From: Jiangella endophytica
GTDB lineage: Bacteria > Actinomycetota > Actinomycetes > Jiangellales > Jiangellaceae
Length of the DNA stretch: 64,000 bases
NCBI RefSeq assembly: GCF_003427025.1
Contig: NZ_QVAI01000006.1
Span: 248,001 to 312,000 of the forward strand
Reading direction: 5' to 3'
Each line of letters begins with the position of its first letter. Positions within the stretch are counted from its first letter, which is position 1. The notes beneath the pieces are model-generated. The model was not told the DNA's origin, ran no database searches, and was given only the letters and a program-made list of their open reading frames with translations. A program made the translations under genes and the position numbers. Shown here one piece after another: positions 33,861 to 43,669 of the stretch.

Positions 33861-33910
33861 CTAATTTGGTCTAGCAATCGGGCAGATTATGTCTTGTCAT
33901 CGGACATTAT
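33861..33910. promoter_or_regulatory. Divergent control region of MDR gene and ABC operon
   Basis: This AT-rich stretch holds two candidate sites. TGGTCTAG (33867-33874) equals the core of the DasR-responsive element, although only 9 of 16 consensus positions agree. ATTATGTC (33886-33893) and GACATTAT (33903-33910) form a 7-of-8 inverted repeat with a 9-base spacer, a form that could suit the ROK regulator encoded at the end of the operon. Confidence 0.45.
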
Positions 33911-33982
33911 TGGGTGTTTCATGACCGTAACCCAAGAGGCTGTCACCCCAAGAACTTCCACTCTCGACGATGAGAGGTTCGC

Positions 33983-35383
33983 ATGAGAGCAACCAGCATC
34001 GGCCGCGGGGCCGCCGCCGTCCTGGCCGGGTCCGTCGCGCTCGCCGCGTGCGGCGGTGGCGACGACAGCAGCGGCGGGTCGCAGGACGCCGACACCATCA
34101 CCGTGTGGGTGGTCGAGGACATCGCCGACCGCGTCACCGCCATCGAGGCGATCGCCGACGCCTTCAGCCAGTCCTCCGGCGTCGACGTCGAGCTGGTCTC
34201 GGTCGGCGAGAACGACTTCGACCAGCTCATCACGTCGTCCGCGGCGGCCGGTGACCTGCCCGATGTCATCGGCGCGACATCGCTGGCCGGCGTCCAGTCG
34301 ATGGCGGTCAACGAGCTGCTGGACACCGAGACGCCGGCGACCATCGTCGACGACCTCGGCGAGGACACCTTCGCCCAGGCCGCGCTCGAGCTGACCCGCG
34401 ACGGCGACTCCCAGCTCGCGGTGCCCAGCGACGGCTGGCCGCAGCTCATGGTCTACCGCAAGGACCTGTTCGAAGCGGCCGGTCTCGAGCCGCCGACGAC
34501 GTTCGACGCCATCACGACCGCCGCCGAGACGCTCGACGGCGACGGCGTCGCCGGCATCGCCGCGCCGACCATCCCGGGCGACGCGTTCACCCAGCAGAGC
34601 TTCGAGTACTTCGCGCTGGGCAACGGCTGCGAGCTGGTCGACGACGACAGCACCGTCACGCTGGACTCGCCGGAGTGCGCCGAGACGTTCGACTTCTACG
34701 CCGGCCTCGTCCGCGACCACTCCGTCGCCGGCAACCAGGACGTCGACACCACCCGGGCGACCTACTTCGCCGGGCAGGCGGCCATGGTCGTGTGGTCGTC
34801 GTTCATCCTCGACGAGCTGGCCGGGCTGCGGAACGACGCGCTGCCGACCTGCCCCGAGTGCCGCGCCGACCCGACGTTCCTGGCGCAGAACAGCGGCGTC
34901 GTGACGGCGGTCCAGGGGCCGAGCGGCGACGAACCGGCGTCGTACGGCGAGATCACCTCGTGGGTGCTGACGGCCGGCTCCGCGACCGAGCCGTCGTCGG
35001 AGTTCGTCCGGTACGTGATGTCCGACGGCTACGTCGACTGGCTCGCCGTCGCTCCCGAGGGCCGCATCCCCACCCGCCAGGGGACGGCGGACGACGCCGA
35101 GGAGTACGTCACCGCCTGGGAGGGCCTCGACGCCGGCGTCGACACCCTGGCGCCGCTCGGCGACTTCTACGACGCGCAGACGCTGGAGACCGTGCGCACC
35201 AGCGCCGAGACGATCCAGCGCTGGGGGTTCGAGCAGGGCCAGGGCCAGCTGGTCGGCGCCACGCTCGGTGAGCTGCCCGTCGCGGCCGCGCTGAACGAGC
35301 TGGTCAGCGGCAGCGGCACCGGTGAGGAGGCCGCGCAGCAGGCACAGGACGCCGTCGCCGAGATCCAGCAGAGTCTGGAGTGA
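33983..35383 (+). CDS. Sugar-binding lipoprotein of ABC importer
   Basis: A 466-residue extracellular binding protein. The signal peptide ends in the lipobox VALAAC (Cys about residue 23). TITVWVVEDIADRVTAIEAIADAFSQSSGVDVELVSV opens the fold typical of family 1 carbohydrate-binding proteins. QLMVYRKDLFEAAGLEPPTTFDAI is the hinge-side segment, and ATYFAGQAAMVVWSSFILDEL follows. It is slightly longer than average. It is the first of four coupled genes; the stop overlaps the next start as GTGA. ATG at 33983 sits 7 bases after GAGAGG. The ligand is not clear from sequence; the ROK regulator and nearby PTS locus suggest a sugar or amino sugar. Confidence 0.92.
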   Translation: MRATSIGRGAAAVLAGSVALAACGGGDDSSGGSQDADTITVWVVEDIADRVTAIEAIADAFSQSSGVDVELVSVGENDFDQLITSSAAAGDLPDVIGATSLAGVQSMAVNELLDTETPATIVDDLGEDTFAQAALELTRDGDSQLAVPSDGWPQLMVYRKDLFEAAGLEPPTTFDAITTAAETLDGDGVAGIAAPTIPGDAFTQQSFEYFALGNGCELVDDDSTVTLDSPECAETFDFYAGLVRDHSVAGNQDVDTTRATYFAGQAAMVVWSSFILDELAGLRNDALPTCPECRADPTFLAQNSGVVTAVQGPSGDEPASYGEITSWVLTAGSATEPSSEFVRYVMSDGYVDWLAVAPEGRIPTRQGTADDAEEYVTAWEGLDAGVDTLAPLGDFYDAQTLETVRTSAETIQRWGFEQGQGQLVGATLGELPVAAALNELVSGSGTGEEAAQQAQDAVAEIQQSLE

Positions 35384-36333
35384 CGCGCGTGCCGGCCCGC
35401 ACCGACACGCTGGCCCGCCAGGAGTCCCGGCTGGCGTACCGGCTCATCTCGCCGACGCTGCTCATCGTGGTCGTCGTCGTGGTGCTGCCGGTGATCTGGA
35501 CGATCTCGCTGGCGTTCCAGGACGTCAGGCTGATCAACCTGCGCGACGCAGGGTTCTTCGGCGAGTACGTCCTGGACAACTTCGCGACGGTGTTCGGGTC
35601 GTCCGGGTTCTGGTCGTCGCTGTGGACCACCGTCGTCTACACCGTCGGCGCGACGCTCGGCTCGATCGCCATCGGGCTGGTCGCCGCGCTGGCGCTGCGC
35701 AAACCGTTCCGCGGCCGCGGCGTGCTGCGGGCGGCGATGCTGCTGCCCTACGTCGCGCCGGTGGTCGCGGTGACGTTCGTCTGGTCGGTCGCGCTGAACC
35801 CGCAGTTCGGCATCGTCAACGCCTGGGGCACGCGGTTCCTCGGCTGGGACGAGCCGGTGCCGTTCCTGTCACAGCGCGACTACTCGGTCGGGCTGTTCGG
35901 GGTGGACGTGACGGTGCCGCTGGCGCTGCTGACGGTCATCGCGTTCGAGGCGTGGCGGTACTTCCCGTTCGCGTTCCTGTTCATCATCGCCCGGCTGCAG
36001 GCGCTGCCCGGCGAGCTGGACGAGGCCGCCATGGTGGACGGGACGTCGATCTGGCAGCGCTTCCGCCACATCACGCTGCCGCAGCTGATGCCGGTGATCG
36101 CGCTGCTGACGATCCTGCGGTTCATCTTCACCTTCAACAAGTTCGACGACGTCTACCTGCTGACCGGCGGTGGCGCCGGCACCGAGGTGGTGTCGATCCG
36201 GGTGTACGAGTTCCTCACCGCCCGCACCGACATCGGCGCGGCGGCCGCCCAGTCGCTGGTGCTGGCCGGCGTGCTGGTCGTCTTCATCGCCGTCTATCTG
36301 CGGACGGCCGCCGCCCGAGGGGAGACGTCGTGA
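35380..36333 (+). CDS. Sugar ABC transporter permease, MalF/UgpA type
   Basis: A 317-residue permease with six main helices, first LISPTLLIVVVVVVLPVIWTISLAF. The EAA loop is GELDEAAMVDGTSIWQRFRHITLPQLMP (about residues 208-235), and NKFDDVYLLTGGGAGTEVVSIRVYEF follows, as in the UgpA/MalF group. GTG at 35380 overlaps the binding-protein stop (GTGA). Its stop in turn overlaps the next permease start. No ATPase gene is present, so a shared MsiK-type ATPase is expected. Confidence 0.93.
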   Translation: MTRVPARTDTLARQESRLAYRLISPTLLIVVVVVVLPVIWTISLAFQDVRLINLRDAGFFGEYVLDNFATVFGSSGFWSSLWTTVVYTVGATLGSIAIGLVAALALRKPFRGRGVLRAAMLLPYVAPVVAVTFVWSVALNPQFGIVNAWGTRFLGWDEPVPFLSQRDYSVGLFGVDVTVPLALLTVIAFEAWRYFPFAFLFIIARLQALPGELDEAAMVDGTSIWQRFRHITLPQLMPVIALLTILRFIFTFNKFDDVYLLTGGGAGTEVVSIRVYEFLTARTDIGAAAAQSLVLAGVLVVFIAVYLRTAAARGETS

Positions 36334-37259
36334 GCGTGGACACCGTCGCGACCGCACCGTCCGCGGCGCCGGCCCGCCCGCCGTCGCGTCGGCGCCGCCC
36401 GCGCAGCCGCGAGGAGCGGGTCTGGGGTGCGCTGCGGGTAGCCGCGATCGTCGTGCTGGCGCTGGTCACGATCGTGCCGTTCGTGTACATGCTGGTGCTG
36501 TCGGTGCGCCCGATCGCCGAGGTGCTGCTGGAGCCCGGCCGGCTGTGGGTGGCGCCGTCGGAGGTCACCACCGACACCTACCGCGAGGTGCTGACGCCCG
36601 TCGACGACGGAGGTCAGGGGTTCCTGCGGTACATGGGCAACAGCGCGCTGGTCGCGACCGTCACCGTCGTGGTGACGCTGGTGGCGTCGATCCTCGGCGC
36701 CTACGCCGTCAGCCGGCTGTCCTTCCGCGGCCGCGGCGCGTCCGGCTTCCTGTTCCTGATCGTGTACCTGTTCCCGCCGATCCTGCTGGCGATCCCGCTG
36801 TTCGTGCTGTTCTCGCAGCTCAGCCTCCGGGGGAACCTGCTGGCGCTGGCGATCGTGTACGTGGCGCAGACTGTGCCCGTGGCGATCTACATGCTGCGCA
36901 ACTACTTCGCGACCATCCCGGTGTCGCTGGAGGAGGCGGCGCTGATCGACGGGTGCACGCGGCTCGGCGTCATCCGGCGCATCAGCCTGCCGCTGTCGAT
37001 GCCGTCGCTGATCGCGACCGGGCTGTACGTGTTCATGATCGCGTGGAACGAGTTCCTGTTCGCGCTGCTGTTCCTGGTCGAGCGGCGCGACAACTGGACG
37101 GTCAGCCTGGGGCTGTCGAGGCTGTCCGGATCGATCGAAGTGCCGACGACCGTGCTGATGGCCGGCTCGGTGGTGCTGACGCTGCCGATCATCGCGTTGT
37201 TCTTCCTGGCCGAGCGGATGCTCGTCGAGGGCCTCACCAGCGGTGCGGAGAAGGGATGA
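36330..37259 (+). CDS. Sugar ABC transporter permease, MalG type
   Basis: A 309-residue permease. A basic, proline/arginine-rich N-terminus of about 30 residues precedes VAAIVVLALVTIVPFVYMLVLS. The EAA loop is VSLEEAALIDGCTRLGVIRRISLPLSMP (about 195-222), and the C-terminus LVEGLTSGAEKG is MalG-like. GTG at 36330 overlaps the upstream stop (GTGA), and ATG of the ROK gene overlaps its own stop (ATGA). It forms the channel dimer with the MalF-type permease. Confidence 0.93.
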   Translation: MSVDTVATAPSAAPARPPSRRRRPRSREERVWGALRVAAIVVLALVTIVPFVYMLVLSVRPIAEVLLEPGRLWVAPSEVTTDTYREVLTPVDDGGQGFLRYMGNSALVATVTVVVTLVASILGAYAVSRLSFRGRGASGFLFLIVYLFPPILLAIPLFVLFSQLSLRGNLLALAIVYVAQTVPVAIYMLRNYFATIPVSLEEAALIDGCTRLGVIRRISLPLSMPSLIATGLYVFMIAWNEFLFALLFLVERRDNWTVSLGLSRLSGSIEVPTTVLMAGSVVLTLPIIALFFLAERMLVEGLTSGAEKG

Positions 37260-38428
37260 CGGGGACGACGGCGGGCCAGATCCTCGAACTGGTCCGCTCC
37301 GGCGAGGTCAGCACCCGCCGCGAGCTGCTGGAGCAGACGGGACTGTCGCGGTCGACGCTGACCCAGCGGCTGGCCATGCTGACGGCCGCCGGGTACCTGA
37401 GCGAGGCGGCGGCCATGCACTCCGGCGTCGCCGGGCGGCCGGCGAAGGCGCTGTCGTTCGTCGACACCGACAAGTACGTGCTGACCGCCGACCTCGGCGC
37501 CACGCACGCGCGGCTGGCACTACAGGACGCCGCAGGGGCGATCCTGGCCGAGAGCACCGACCGCATCCACATCCAGGACGGGCCCGGTCCCGTCCTGACG
37601 GCCGTGCTCGACGGATTCACTGCCCTGCTCGCGAAGGCCGGTCCGGCGGCGCGCGAGCGGCTGTGCGGCATCGGGATCGGCGTGCCCGGCCCGGTGAACG
37701 TCGCGACGAAGCGGCTGCAGCAGCCGCCGATCATGCCCGGCTGGGACGACTACCCGGTGACGACGGTGTTCGAGGAGCGGTTCGGGGTGCCCGCCCTGAT
37801 CGACAACGACGCCAACCTCATGGGGCTGGGCGAGGCGCGGCGCTACCACCCGGACGTGCCGAGCCTGCTCTACGTCAAGGTCGGCACCGGCATCGGCGCC
37901 GGGCTGATCATCGGCGGGCGGCCCGAGCGCGGCATCGCGGGCGGCGCCGGCGACATCGGGCACATCCGCATCGCGCACCCCGTCGCCGGTGCGGTCTGCG
38001 CGTGCGGCGCCAACGGCTGCCTGGCCGCGCACGCCAGCGGCGGCGCGCTGGTCCGGCAGCTGACCGACCGCGGCATCGCGGCCGAGACGGCCACCGACGT
38101 GGCCCGGCTCGTGCAGGCCGGCAACGCCGACGCGATCGCGCTGGTGCGCACCGCCGGCCAGCTGGTCGGCGAGGTGCTGGCGACGGCGGTGGCGCTGCTC
38201 AACCCCGGCGTGCTGGTGATCGGCGGGTCGATGGCACTGACGCACGAGCACTTCCTCATCGGCGTGCGCGAGTCGCTCTACGAGCGGACGGTGCCGCTGG
38301 CCACCAGCGACCTCACCATCACCGCGTCGGCCCTGCAGGACCGTGCCGCCATCGAAGGCGCCCGCATCATGGTCGTCGACCACGTGTTCTCCGCCACCGC
38401 CGTCGACGCCCGCCTCGGCACCCCCTGA
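37256..38428 (+). CDS. ROK-family transcriptional regulator
   Basis: A 390-residue repressor of the NagC/XylR branch. The N-terminal winged helix (about 8-65: GQILELVRSGEVSTRRELLEQTGLSRSTLTQRLAML) is joined to a ROK kinase-like domain with the ATP/sugar loops ADLGATHARLAL and GIGIGVPGPV, the catalytic-type INDANLMGLGE, and the zinc site CACGANGC (CxCx4C). The usual Glu after the zinc motif is Ala-Ala, so sugar-kinase activity is unlikely and a regulator role is favoured. It closes the ABC operon by ATGA overlap and probably senses the imported sugar to control it. A large inverted repeat follows the stop. Confidence 0.92.
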   Translation: MTGTTAGQILELVRSGEVSTRRELLEQTGLSRSTLTQRLAMLTAAGYLSEAAAMHSGVAGRPAKALSFVDTDKYVLTADLGATHARLALQDAAGAILAESTDRIHIQDGPGPVLTAVLDGFTALLAKAGPAARERLCGIGIGVPGPVNVATKRLQQPPIMPGWDDYPVTTVFEERFGVPALIDNDANLMGLGEARRYHPDVPSLLYVKVGTGIGAGLIIGGRPERGIAGGAGDIGHIRIAHPVAGAVCACGANGCLAAHASGGALVRQLTDRGIAAETATDVARLVQAGNADAIALVRTAGQLVGEVLATAVALLNPGVLVIGGSMALTHEHFLIGVRESLYERTVPLATSDLTITASALQDRAAIEGARIMVVDHVFSATAVDARLGTP

Positions 38429-38436
38429 CCCCCCTT

Positions 38437-38668
38437 GGAATGATCACGTTAAGTGGGGGTGCTCCCGCCCTAACAGGCATGCATGCCTAGTGGAGCGAAC
38501 GGACACCTGGTGAAGCGAACGGACACCTGGTGAAGCGAACGGACGCCTACTGAAGCGAACGGACGCCTACTGAAGCGAACGGACGCCTGCTGAACCAGGC
38601 GTTCTCCCGCTTCACCAGGAATGCATGCCCCTGGAAGCGGGAGCACCCCTACTCAACGTGATCATTCC
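38437..38668. repeat. 232-bp inverted repeat enclosing tandem units
   Basis: Outer arms 38437-38468 and 38637-38668 pair in 30 of 32 positions. After a 7-base mismatch, pairing resumes for about 22 bases around a GCATGCAT palindrome. The centre holds five 20-base tandem units. It occupies the whole gap between the converging ROK and ptsI genes, stopping 4 bases before the ptsI stop codon. Only fragments of reading frames cross it. It may terminate both transcripts, but it is far larger than a terminator needs to be. Confidence 0.88.
38491..38590. repeat. Five contiguous 20-bp tandem repeats
   Basis: Five units starting at 38491, 38511, 38531, 38551 and 38571 follow the pattern TGAAGCGAACGGACGCCTAC with changes at a few positions (A/G at the second and ACACC/ACGCC; ends TGG, TAC or TGC). 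There are no spacers. The 20-base period places each unit nearly two helical turns from the next. Confidence 0.9.
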
Positions 38669-38672
38669 CGGG

Positions 38673-40325
38673 TCAGGCGAGGGGTGGGAGTTCAGCGTGC
38701 ACGGCGGCGCGGGCGGACCGGGCGTCCGGCGCGGACAGCGCCAGCTCGGCCAGCCGCACGCACTCGTCGCGGGTGACGGAGAGCAGCGTCGCCGCGACCT
38801 CGGGGATGGCCCGCGCCGTCATCGACAGGCTGGTCACACCCAGCCCGACGAGGACGACGGCGAGGGCGGGGTCGGCCGCGGCCTCACCACAGACGCCGAC
38901 CGGACGATCGGCCTGCAGTCCCGCCTCCGCCGTCAGGTGCACCAGCCGCAGCACGGCGGGCTGCCAGCCGTCGCTGAGCTCGGCCAGCTCGCCGAGCAGG
39001 CGGTCGGCGGCCATCGCGTACTGGGTGAGGTCGTTGGTGCCGAGGCTGGCGAACGCGACCCGCGCCATCAGTGCGTCGGCGGTCAGCGCGAGCGCCGGCA
39101 CCTCGACCATCACGCCGGCCGTGGCCAGGCCGAACGTGCCGGCCCGGGCGACGAAGTCGGCGGCCTCGCCGGGGGTGGAGATCATCGGCGCCATCACCCA
39201 GACGTCGGCGCCGGACGCCTCCGCGGCCCGGGCGATCGCCTCCAGCTGGTGGTCGAGCACCTCCGGGTGCTCCCACGCGGTCCGGTAGCCGCGCACGCCC
39301 AGGGCCGGGTTGGCCTCGGAGGTGTCGGTGAGGAACGGCAGCGGCTTGTCCGCACCCGCGTCGAGCGTGCGGACGACCACCTTCTTGCCCGCGAACGGCG
39401 CGAGCACGGCCGTGTACTGCTCGGTCTGCTCGTCGACCGTCGGCTCCTCGGCGCGGTCGAGGAAGCAGAACTCGGTGCGGAACAGCCCGACGCCCTCGGC
39501 GCCGGTATCCGCGGCGGCCTCGGCGCCCTTCGGGTCGCCGACGTTGGCCAGCAGCTGGACGCGGTGCCCGTCGGACGTGCGGCCGGTGCCGTCGAACGTC
39601 CACTCACGGGCGGCGGCGGCCTGGACCTGCGCGACGACGTCGGCCGGCGGGTCGGGCTCGACCGTCCCGGCGCCGCCGTCGACCAGCACGACGGCGTCCT
39701 CGGCGACGTCGAGGATCCCGCGCGCCGCGACCACGGCGGGCAGCCCCAGCGCCCGCGCCAGGATCGCGGTGTGCGACGTCGGCCCGCCGCCCTCGGTGAC
39801 CAGCGCCAGGCAGGTCGCCGGGTCCAGCGTCGCGGTGTCGGCCGGGGCGAGATCGTGCGCCACCAGGACGAACGGCGTTTCGCGCTCGGGCACGCCGGGC
39901 GCCGGTCGGCCGTCGAGCACGGCCACGATGCGATCGCGGACGTCGGCGACGTCGCGGGCGCGCTCGGCCATGTAACCGCCCAGCGACTCCAGCATCGCCT
40001 GGACCTCGGCCGCCGCGTCCCACACCGCGCGGGCCGCCGACGTCGCGTCGGACAGCTTCTTCTGCGCGGCCGTGACCAGCGCCGGGTCGGCCGCCATCAG
40101 CGCCGTCGCCTCCAGCACCGCGGCGCCGTCGCCGTGCGCAGTCGACGCCCGCCGTTCGAGGTCGGCACGGACCTGCTCCGCGGCCGCGGCGATGCGGGCG
40201 CCCTCGGCCTCGACGTCGGCGGCCGGCGTCGCACCGGCCGCCGGCTCGGCCACCGGGTCCGGCATGCGGACCACCGGCCCCACCGCTCGCCCGGAACTGA
40301 CACCCACTCCGCTGATCACTGCCAC
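38673..40325 (-). CDS. ptsI: PTS enzyme I (phosphoenolpyruvate-protein phosphotransferase)
   Basis: A 550-residue cytosolic enzyme that takes phosphate from phosphoenolpyruvate and gives it to HPr. The phosphorylated histidine is H185 in GGGPTSHTAILAR. The N-terminal HPr-binding helical domain spans about 35-140. The C-terminal PEP-binding barrel shows GVGLFRTEFCFLDR, ALGVRGYRTAWEHPE, GVMVEVPALALTADAL and ASLGTNDLTQYAMAADR, with the conserved catalytic Cys in PVGVCGEAAADP. GTG at 40325 has GGAGGAG before it. It lies downstream of the EIIC gene, with a strong hairpin in the 90-base gap, so its expression may be partly set there. The HPr partner is at 450-716. Confidence 0.97.
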   Translation of the reverse strand: MAVISGVGVSSGRAVGPVVRMPDPVAEPAAGATPAADVEAEGARIAAAAEQVRADLERRASTAHGDGAAVLEATALMAADPALVTAAQKKLSDATSAARAVWDAAAEVQAMLESLGGYMAERARDVADVRDRIVAVLDGRPAPGVPERETPFVLVAHDLAPADTATLDPATCLALVTEGGGPTSHTAILARALGLPAVVAARGILDVAEDAVVLVDGGAGTVEPDPPADVVAQVQAAAAREWTFDGTGRTSDGHRVQLLANVGDPKGAEAAADTGAEGVGLFRTEFCFLDRAEEPTVDEQTEQYTAVLAPFAGKKVVVRTLDAGADKPLPFLTDTSEANPALGVRGYRTAWEHPEVLDHQLEAIARAAEASGADVWVMAPMISTPGEAADFVARAGTFGLATAGVMVEVPALALTADALMARVAFASLGTNDLTQYAMAADRLLGELAELSDGWQPAVLRLVHLTAEAGLQADRPVGVCGEAAADPALAVVLVGLGVTSLSMTARAIPEVAATLLSVTRDECVRLAELALSAPDARSARAAVHAELPPLA

Positions 40326-40356
40326 AGCGCTCCTCCTTGCGTCTTCCTCACACGAT

Positions 40357-40399
40357 CATCGGCACTTCCCGGTCCGTGTGGGACCGGAAAGTGCCGATG
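40357..40399 (-). terminator. Strong hairpin between EIIC and ptsI
   Basis: Arms 40357-40375 and 40381-40399 match in 18 of 19 positions with a 5-base loop. It sits after the EIIC stop and 32 bases before the ptsI start on the same strand. It could terminate, attenuate or stabilise the EIIC transcript, so that ptsI may need its own promoter or read-through. Confidence 0.8.
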
Positions 40400-40415
40400 C
40401 TCACAGTGTTCTCGG

Positions 40416-41897
<1,482 letters not shown>

Positions 41898-41950
41898 CCC
41901 GTCGTCCCTCTCGTCGTCATGGGGAGGTGAGGGTTCACGTGCGTTCTCCT

Positions 41951-42721
41951 CTACAGGTGATGGCCTGGGCCGGAGCCCAGATGGGGGGTTCGTTCCAGCG
42001 TCATGTGCACCTGGTACCGGTCGGCGCGGTACCACGAGGTGACGTGCTCCATCGGCCGTCCGGAGGCGTAGGAGGTCTTGCGGAACACCAGCAGCGGCGC
42101 GGCTGGTGGGACGCGCAGGAGGCGGGCCCGCAGCGGGTCGGCACCCTCGGCCCACACCGTCTGCGCGGCGGAGTCGAGGACCCGGCCGTAGTCGTGGGCC
42201 AGGATCGAGTAGACGGAACTGGTGAGGTCGCGCTCGAGCAGCCCGGGCAGCGGCGCGGCCGGCAGCCAGGACACCTCGTGCGCCATCGGGGCGCCGTCGG
42301 CCGACCGCAGCCGCTCGATCCGGTAGGCACGGTCGGTGACGTCGAGGCCGAGCGCGGCACGGGCCGGCGGCGGCGCCGCGGTCTCGTCGGCGCCCAGGAC
42401 CACCGTCGATGGCTTGTGCCCTCGGCGGCGCATGTCCTCGGTGAACGAGGACAGGTGCATCTGCGACTCGATGCTGGCCGCCGCGACGAACGTGCCCTTG
42501 CCGCGGACGCGGTAGAGCCGGCCCTCGGCGACCAGCCGCCCGACGGCCTCGCGTACGGTGGCTCTACTGACCTTGAACCGGGCCACCAACTCGCGTTCCG
42601 AGGGCACTGGCGCATCGGGCACCAGTTCGCCCTCGATCATCGCGAGCAAGATCTCTCTCAGCTGCCGGTGTTTGGGCACCGGTCCGTCGACCACGTTCAC
42701 GGAGACCCTCTTTTCCGACAT
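41951..42721 (-). CDS. GntR/UTRA-family regulator (DasR-like), copy A
   Basis: A 256-residue regulator of the HutC/DasR branch. The winged helix is about residues 14-80 (PVPKHRQLREILLAMIEGELVP, VPSERELVARFKVSRATVREAVGRLVAEG, VRGKGTFV). The UTRA effector domain (about 95-250) opens HLSSFTEDMRRRGHKPST and has RIERLRSADGAPMAHEVSWLP, the sugar-phosphate-binding type segment. ATG 42721 is chosen since homologous proteins start near here; the open frame runs 57 codons further without similarity. It is divergent from a second GntR/UTRA gene across a dre-like operator and heads the EIIC-ptsI direction. Likely effectors are GlcNAc-6-P or glucosamine-6-P, by analogy with DasR. Confidence 0.9.
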   Translation of the reverse strand: MSEKRVSVNVVDGPVPKHRQLREILLAMIEGELVPDAPVPSERELVARFKVSRATVREAVGRLVAEGRLYRVRGKGTFVAAASIESQMHLSSFTEDMRRRGHKPSTVVLGADETAAPPPARAALGLDVTDRAYRIERLRSADGAPMAHEVSWLPAAPLPGLLERDLTSSVYSILAHDYGRVLDSAAQTVWAEGADPLRARLLRVPPAAPLLVFRKTSYASGRPMEHVTSWYRADRYQVHMTLERTPHLGSGPGHHL

Positions 42722-42728
42722 CTCGGAC

Positions 42729-42762
42729 ACTGGTAGGAACTGGTCTAGATGACTTGACCAGT
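42729..42762. promoter_or_regulatory. DasR-like (dre) operator cluster
   Basis: Three half-sites are visible: ACTGGT at 42729, ACTGGTC at 42739 (10 bases later, same direction) and GACCAGT at 42756 (inverted). Bases 42739-42749 equal the first 11 of the published DasR consensus ACTGGTCTAGACCAGT, and 12 of 16 positions agree overall. It lies in the gap between the two divergent GntR/UTRA genes and so could control the whole PTS locus. Confidence 0.75.
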
Positions 42763-42863
42763 GGCCCATACAATGTGGCTGCGCCCAAGACTTGTCAAGG
42801 GGTGTGTGTCCCGAATCAGCCGGCCGGCCGGATTTCCGACGGCCCCGACCCGATGCGAGTCCT

Positions 42864-43628
42864 GTGCTCTCCTTGCGCCGATCGACGCTCAAGTACCTCC
42901 AGGTGCGCGACTACCTGCGCAGTCTCGTCGTCAGTGAGCTGCGCCCCGGCGACCCGGTCCCGTCGGAGCGCATGCTGTGCGAGCGGTTCGGAGTGTCGCG
43001 CATGACCGTCCGCCAGGCCGTCGACGCGCTGGTCGTCGAGGGCGTCCTGGAACGCGTGCAGGGCCGCGGCACCTTCGTCGCGCCGCCCAAGGTCGACCTG
43101 CAGGTCCGGCTCGCGTCGTTCACCGAGGAGATGACCCGGCGCGGCATGTCGGCCGGCGTCAAGGTGCTCGCGTCCGAGCTGGTGGCGGCCGAACCGGACA
43201 TCGCCGAAGCGCTCAAGGTGGCGCCCGGCGACCGCCTCATCCACCTGCACCGGCTGCGCTACGCCGACGACGAGCCGATGGCCGTCGAGCACACCTGGCT
43301 GCCCGCCGACCGGCTGCCCGGCTTCCTCGACGGCGGCACCCCCGACAGCGTGTACGTCGAACTGGACACCCGCGGGCTGATCCCGGACTGGGGCGAGGAC
43401 ACCATCGACGCCGGCGAGGCCGATCACGAGGAGGCGAAACTCCTGATGATCAAGGCGGGCAAGCCGGTGCTGCGGATCTCGCGGCGCGCGTTCACCGGCG
43501 ACTCCGCCATCGAGTACAGCCGGTCGGCGTTCCGCTCGGACCGCTACACGCTCTGGGTGCCGGTCGCCCGGCCGCAACCGCCGGTCGTGCCGCGCAAGCG
43601 CACCGAGGCGCCCGGCGCCACCCCCTGA
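42864..43628 (+). CDS. GntR/UTRA-family regulator (DasR-like), copy B
   Basis: A 254-residue regulator of the same family as its divergent neighbour. Winged helix about 8-72 (LKYLQVRDYLRSLVVSELRPGDPVPSERMLCERFGVSRMTV, VQGRGTFVAPPK), then the UTRA domain with RLASFTEEMTRRGMSAG, HLHRLRYADDEPMAVEHTWLPADRLP and the final YSRSAFRSDRYTLWVP. The start is uncertain: GTG 42864 gives the usual length, while TTG 42873 or GTG 42804 in the same frame are possible, and none has a strong ribosome site. It is the first gene of the SIS-EIIB-EIIA-HAD direction. Having two related regulators face each other suggests either divided control of the two arms or mutual repression. Confidence 0.9.
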   Translation: MLSLRRSTLKYLQVRDYLRSLVVSELRPGDPVPSERMLCERFGVSRMTVRQAVDALVVEGVLERVQGRGTFVAPPKVDLQVRLASFTEEMTRRGMSAGVKVLASELVAAEPDIAEALKVAPGDRLIHLHRLRYADDEPMAVEHTWLPADRLPGFLDGGTPDSVYVELDTRGLIPDWGEDTIDAGEADHEEAKLLMIKAGKPVLRISRRAFTGDSAIEYSRSAFRSDRYTLWVPVARPQPPVVPRKRTEAPGATP

Positions 43629-43669
43629 CCCGACCCCGTCACCGACCCACCGACAGGAGAGACCGCCCC

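Noticed and set aside
38491-38590. CRISPR-like repeats
   Set aside because: The five 20-base units are directly contiguous with no spacers, and no cas genes are present.
42755-42776. Standard -35/-10 promoter (TTGACC and TACAAT) for the plus-strand GntR gene
   Set aside because: The two hexamers are only about 9 bases apart, too close for a sigma-70 type promoter.
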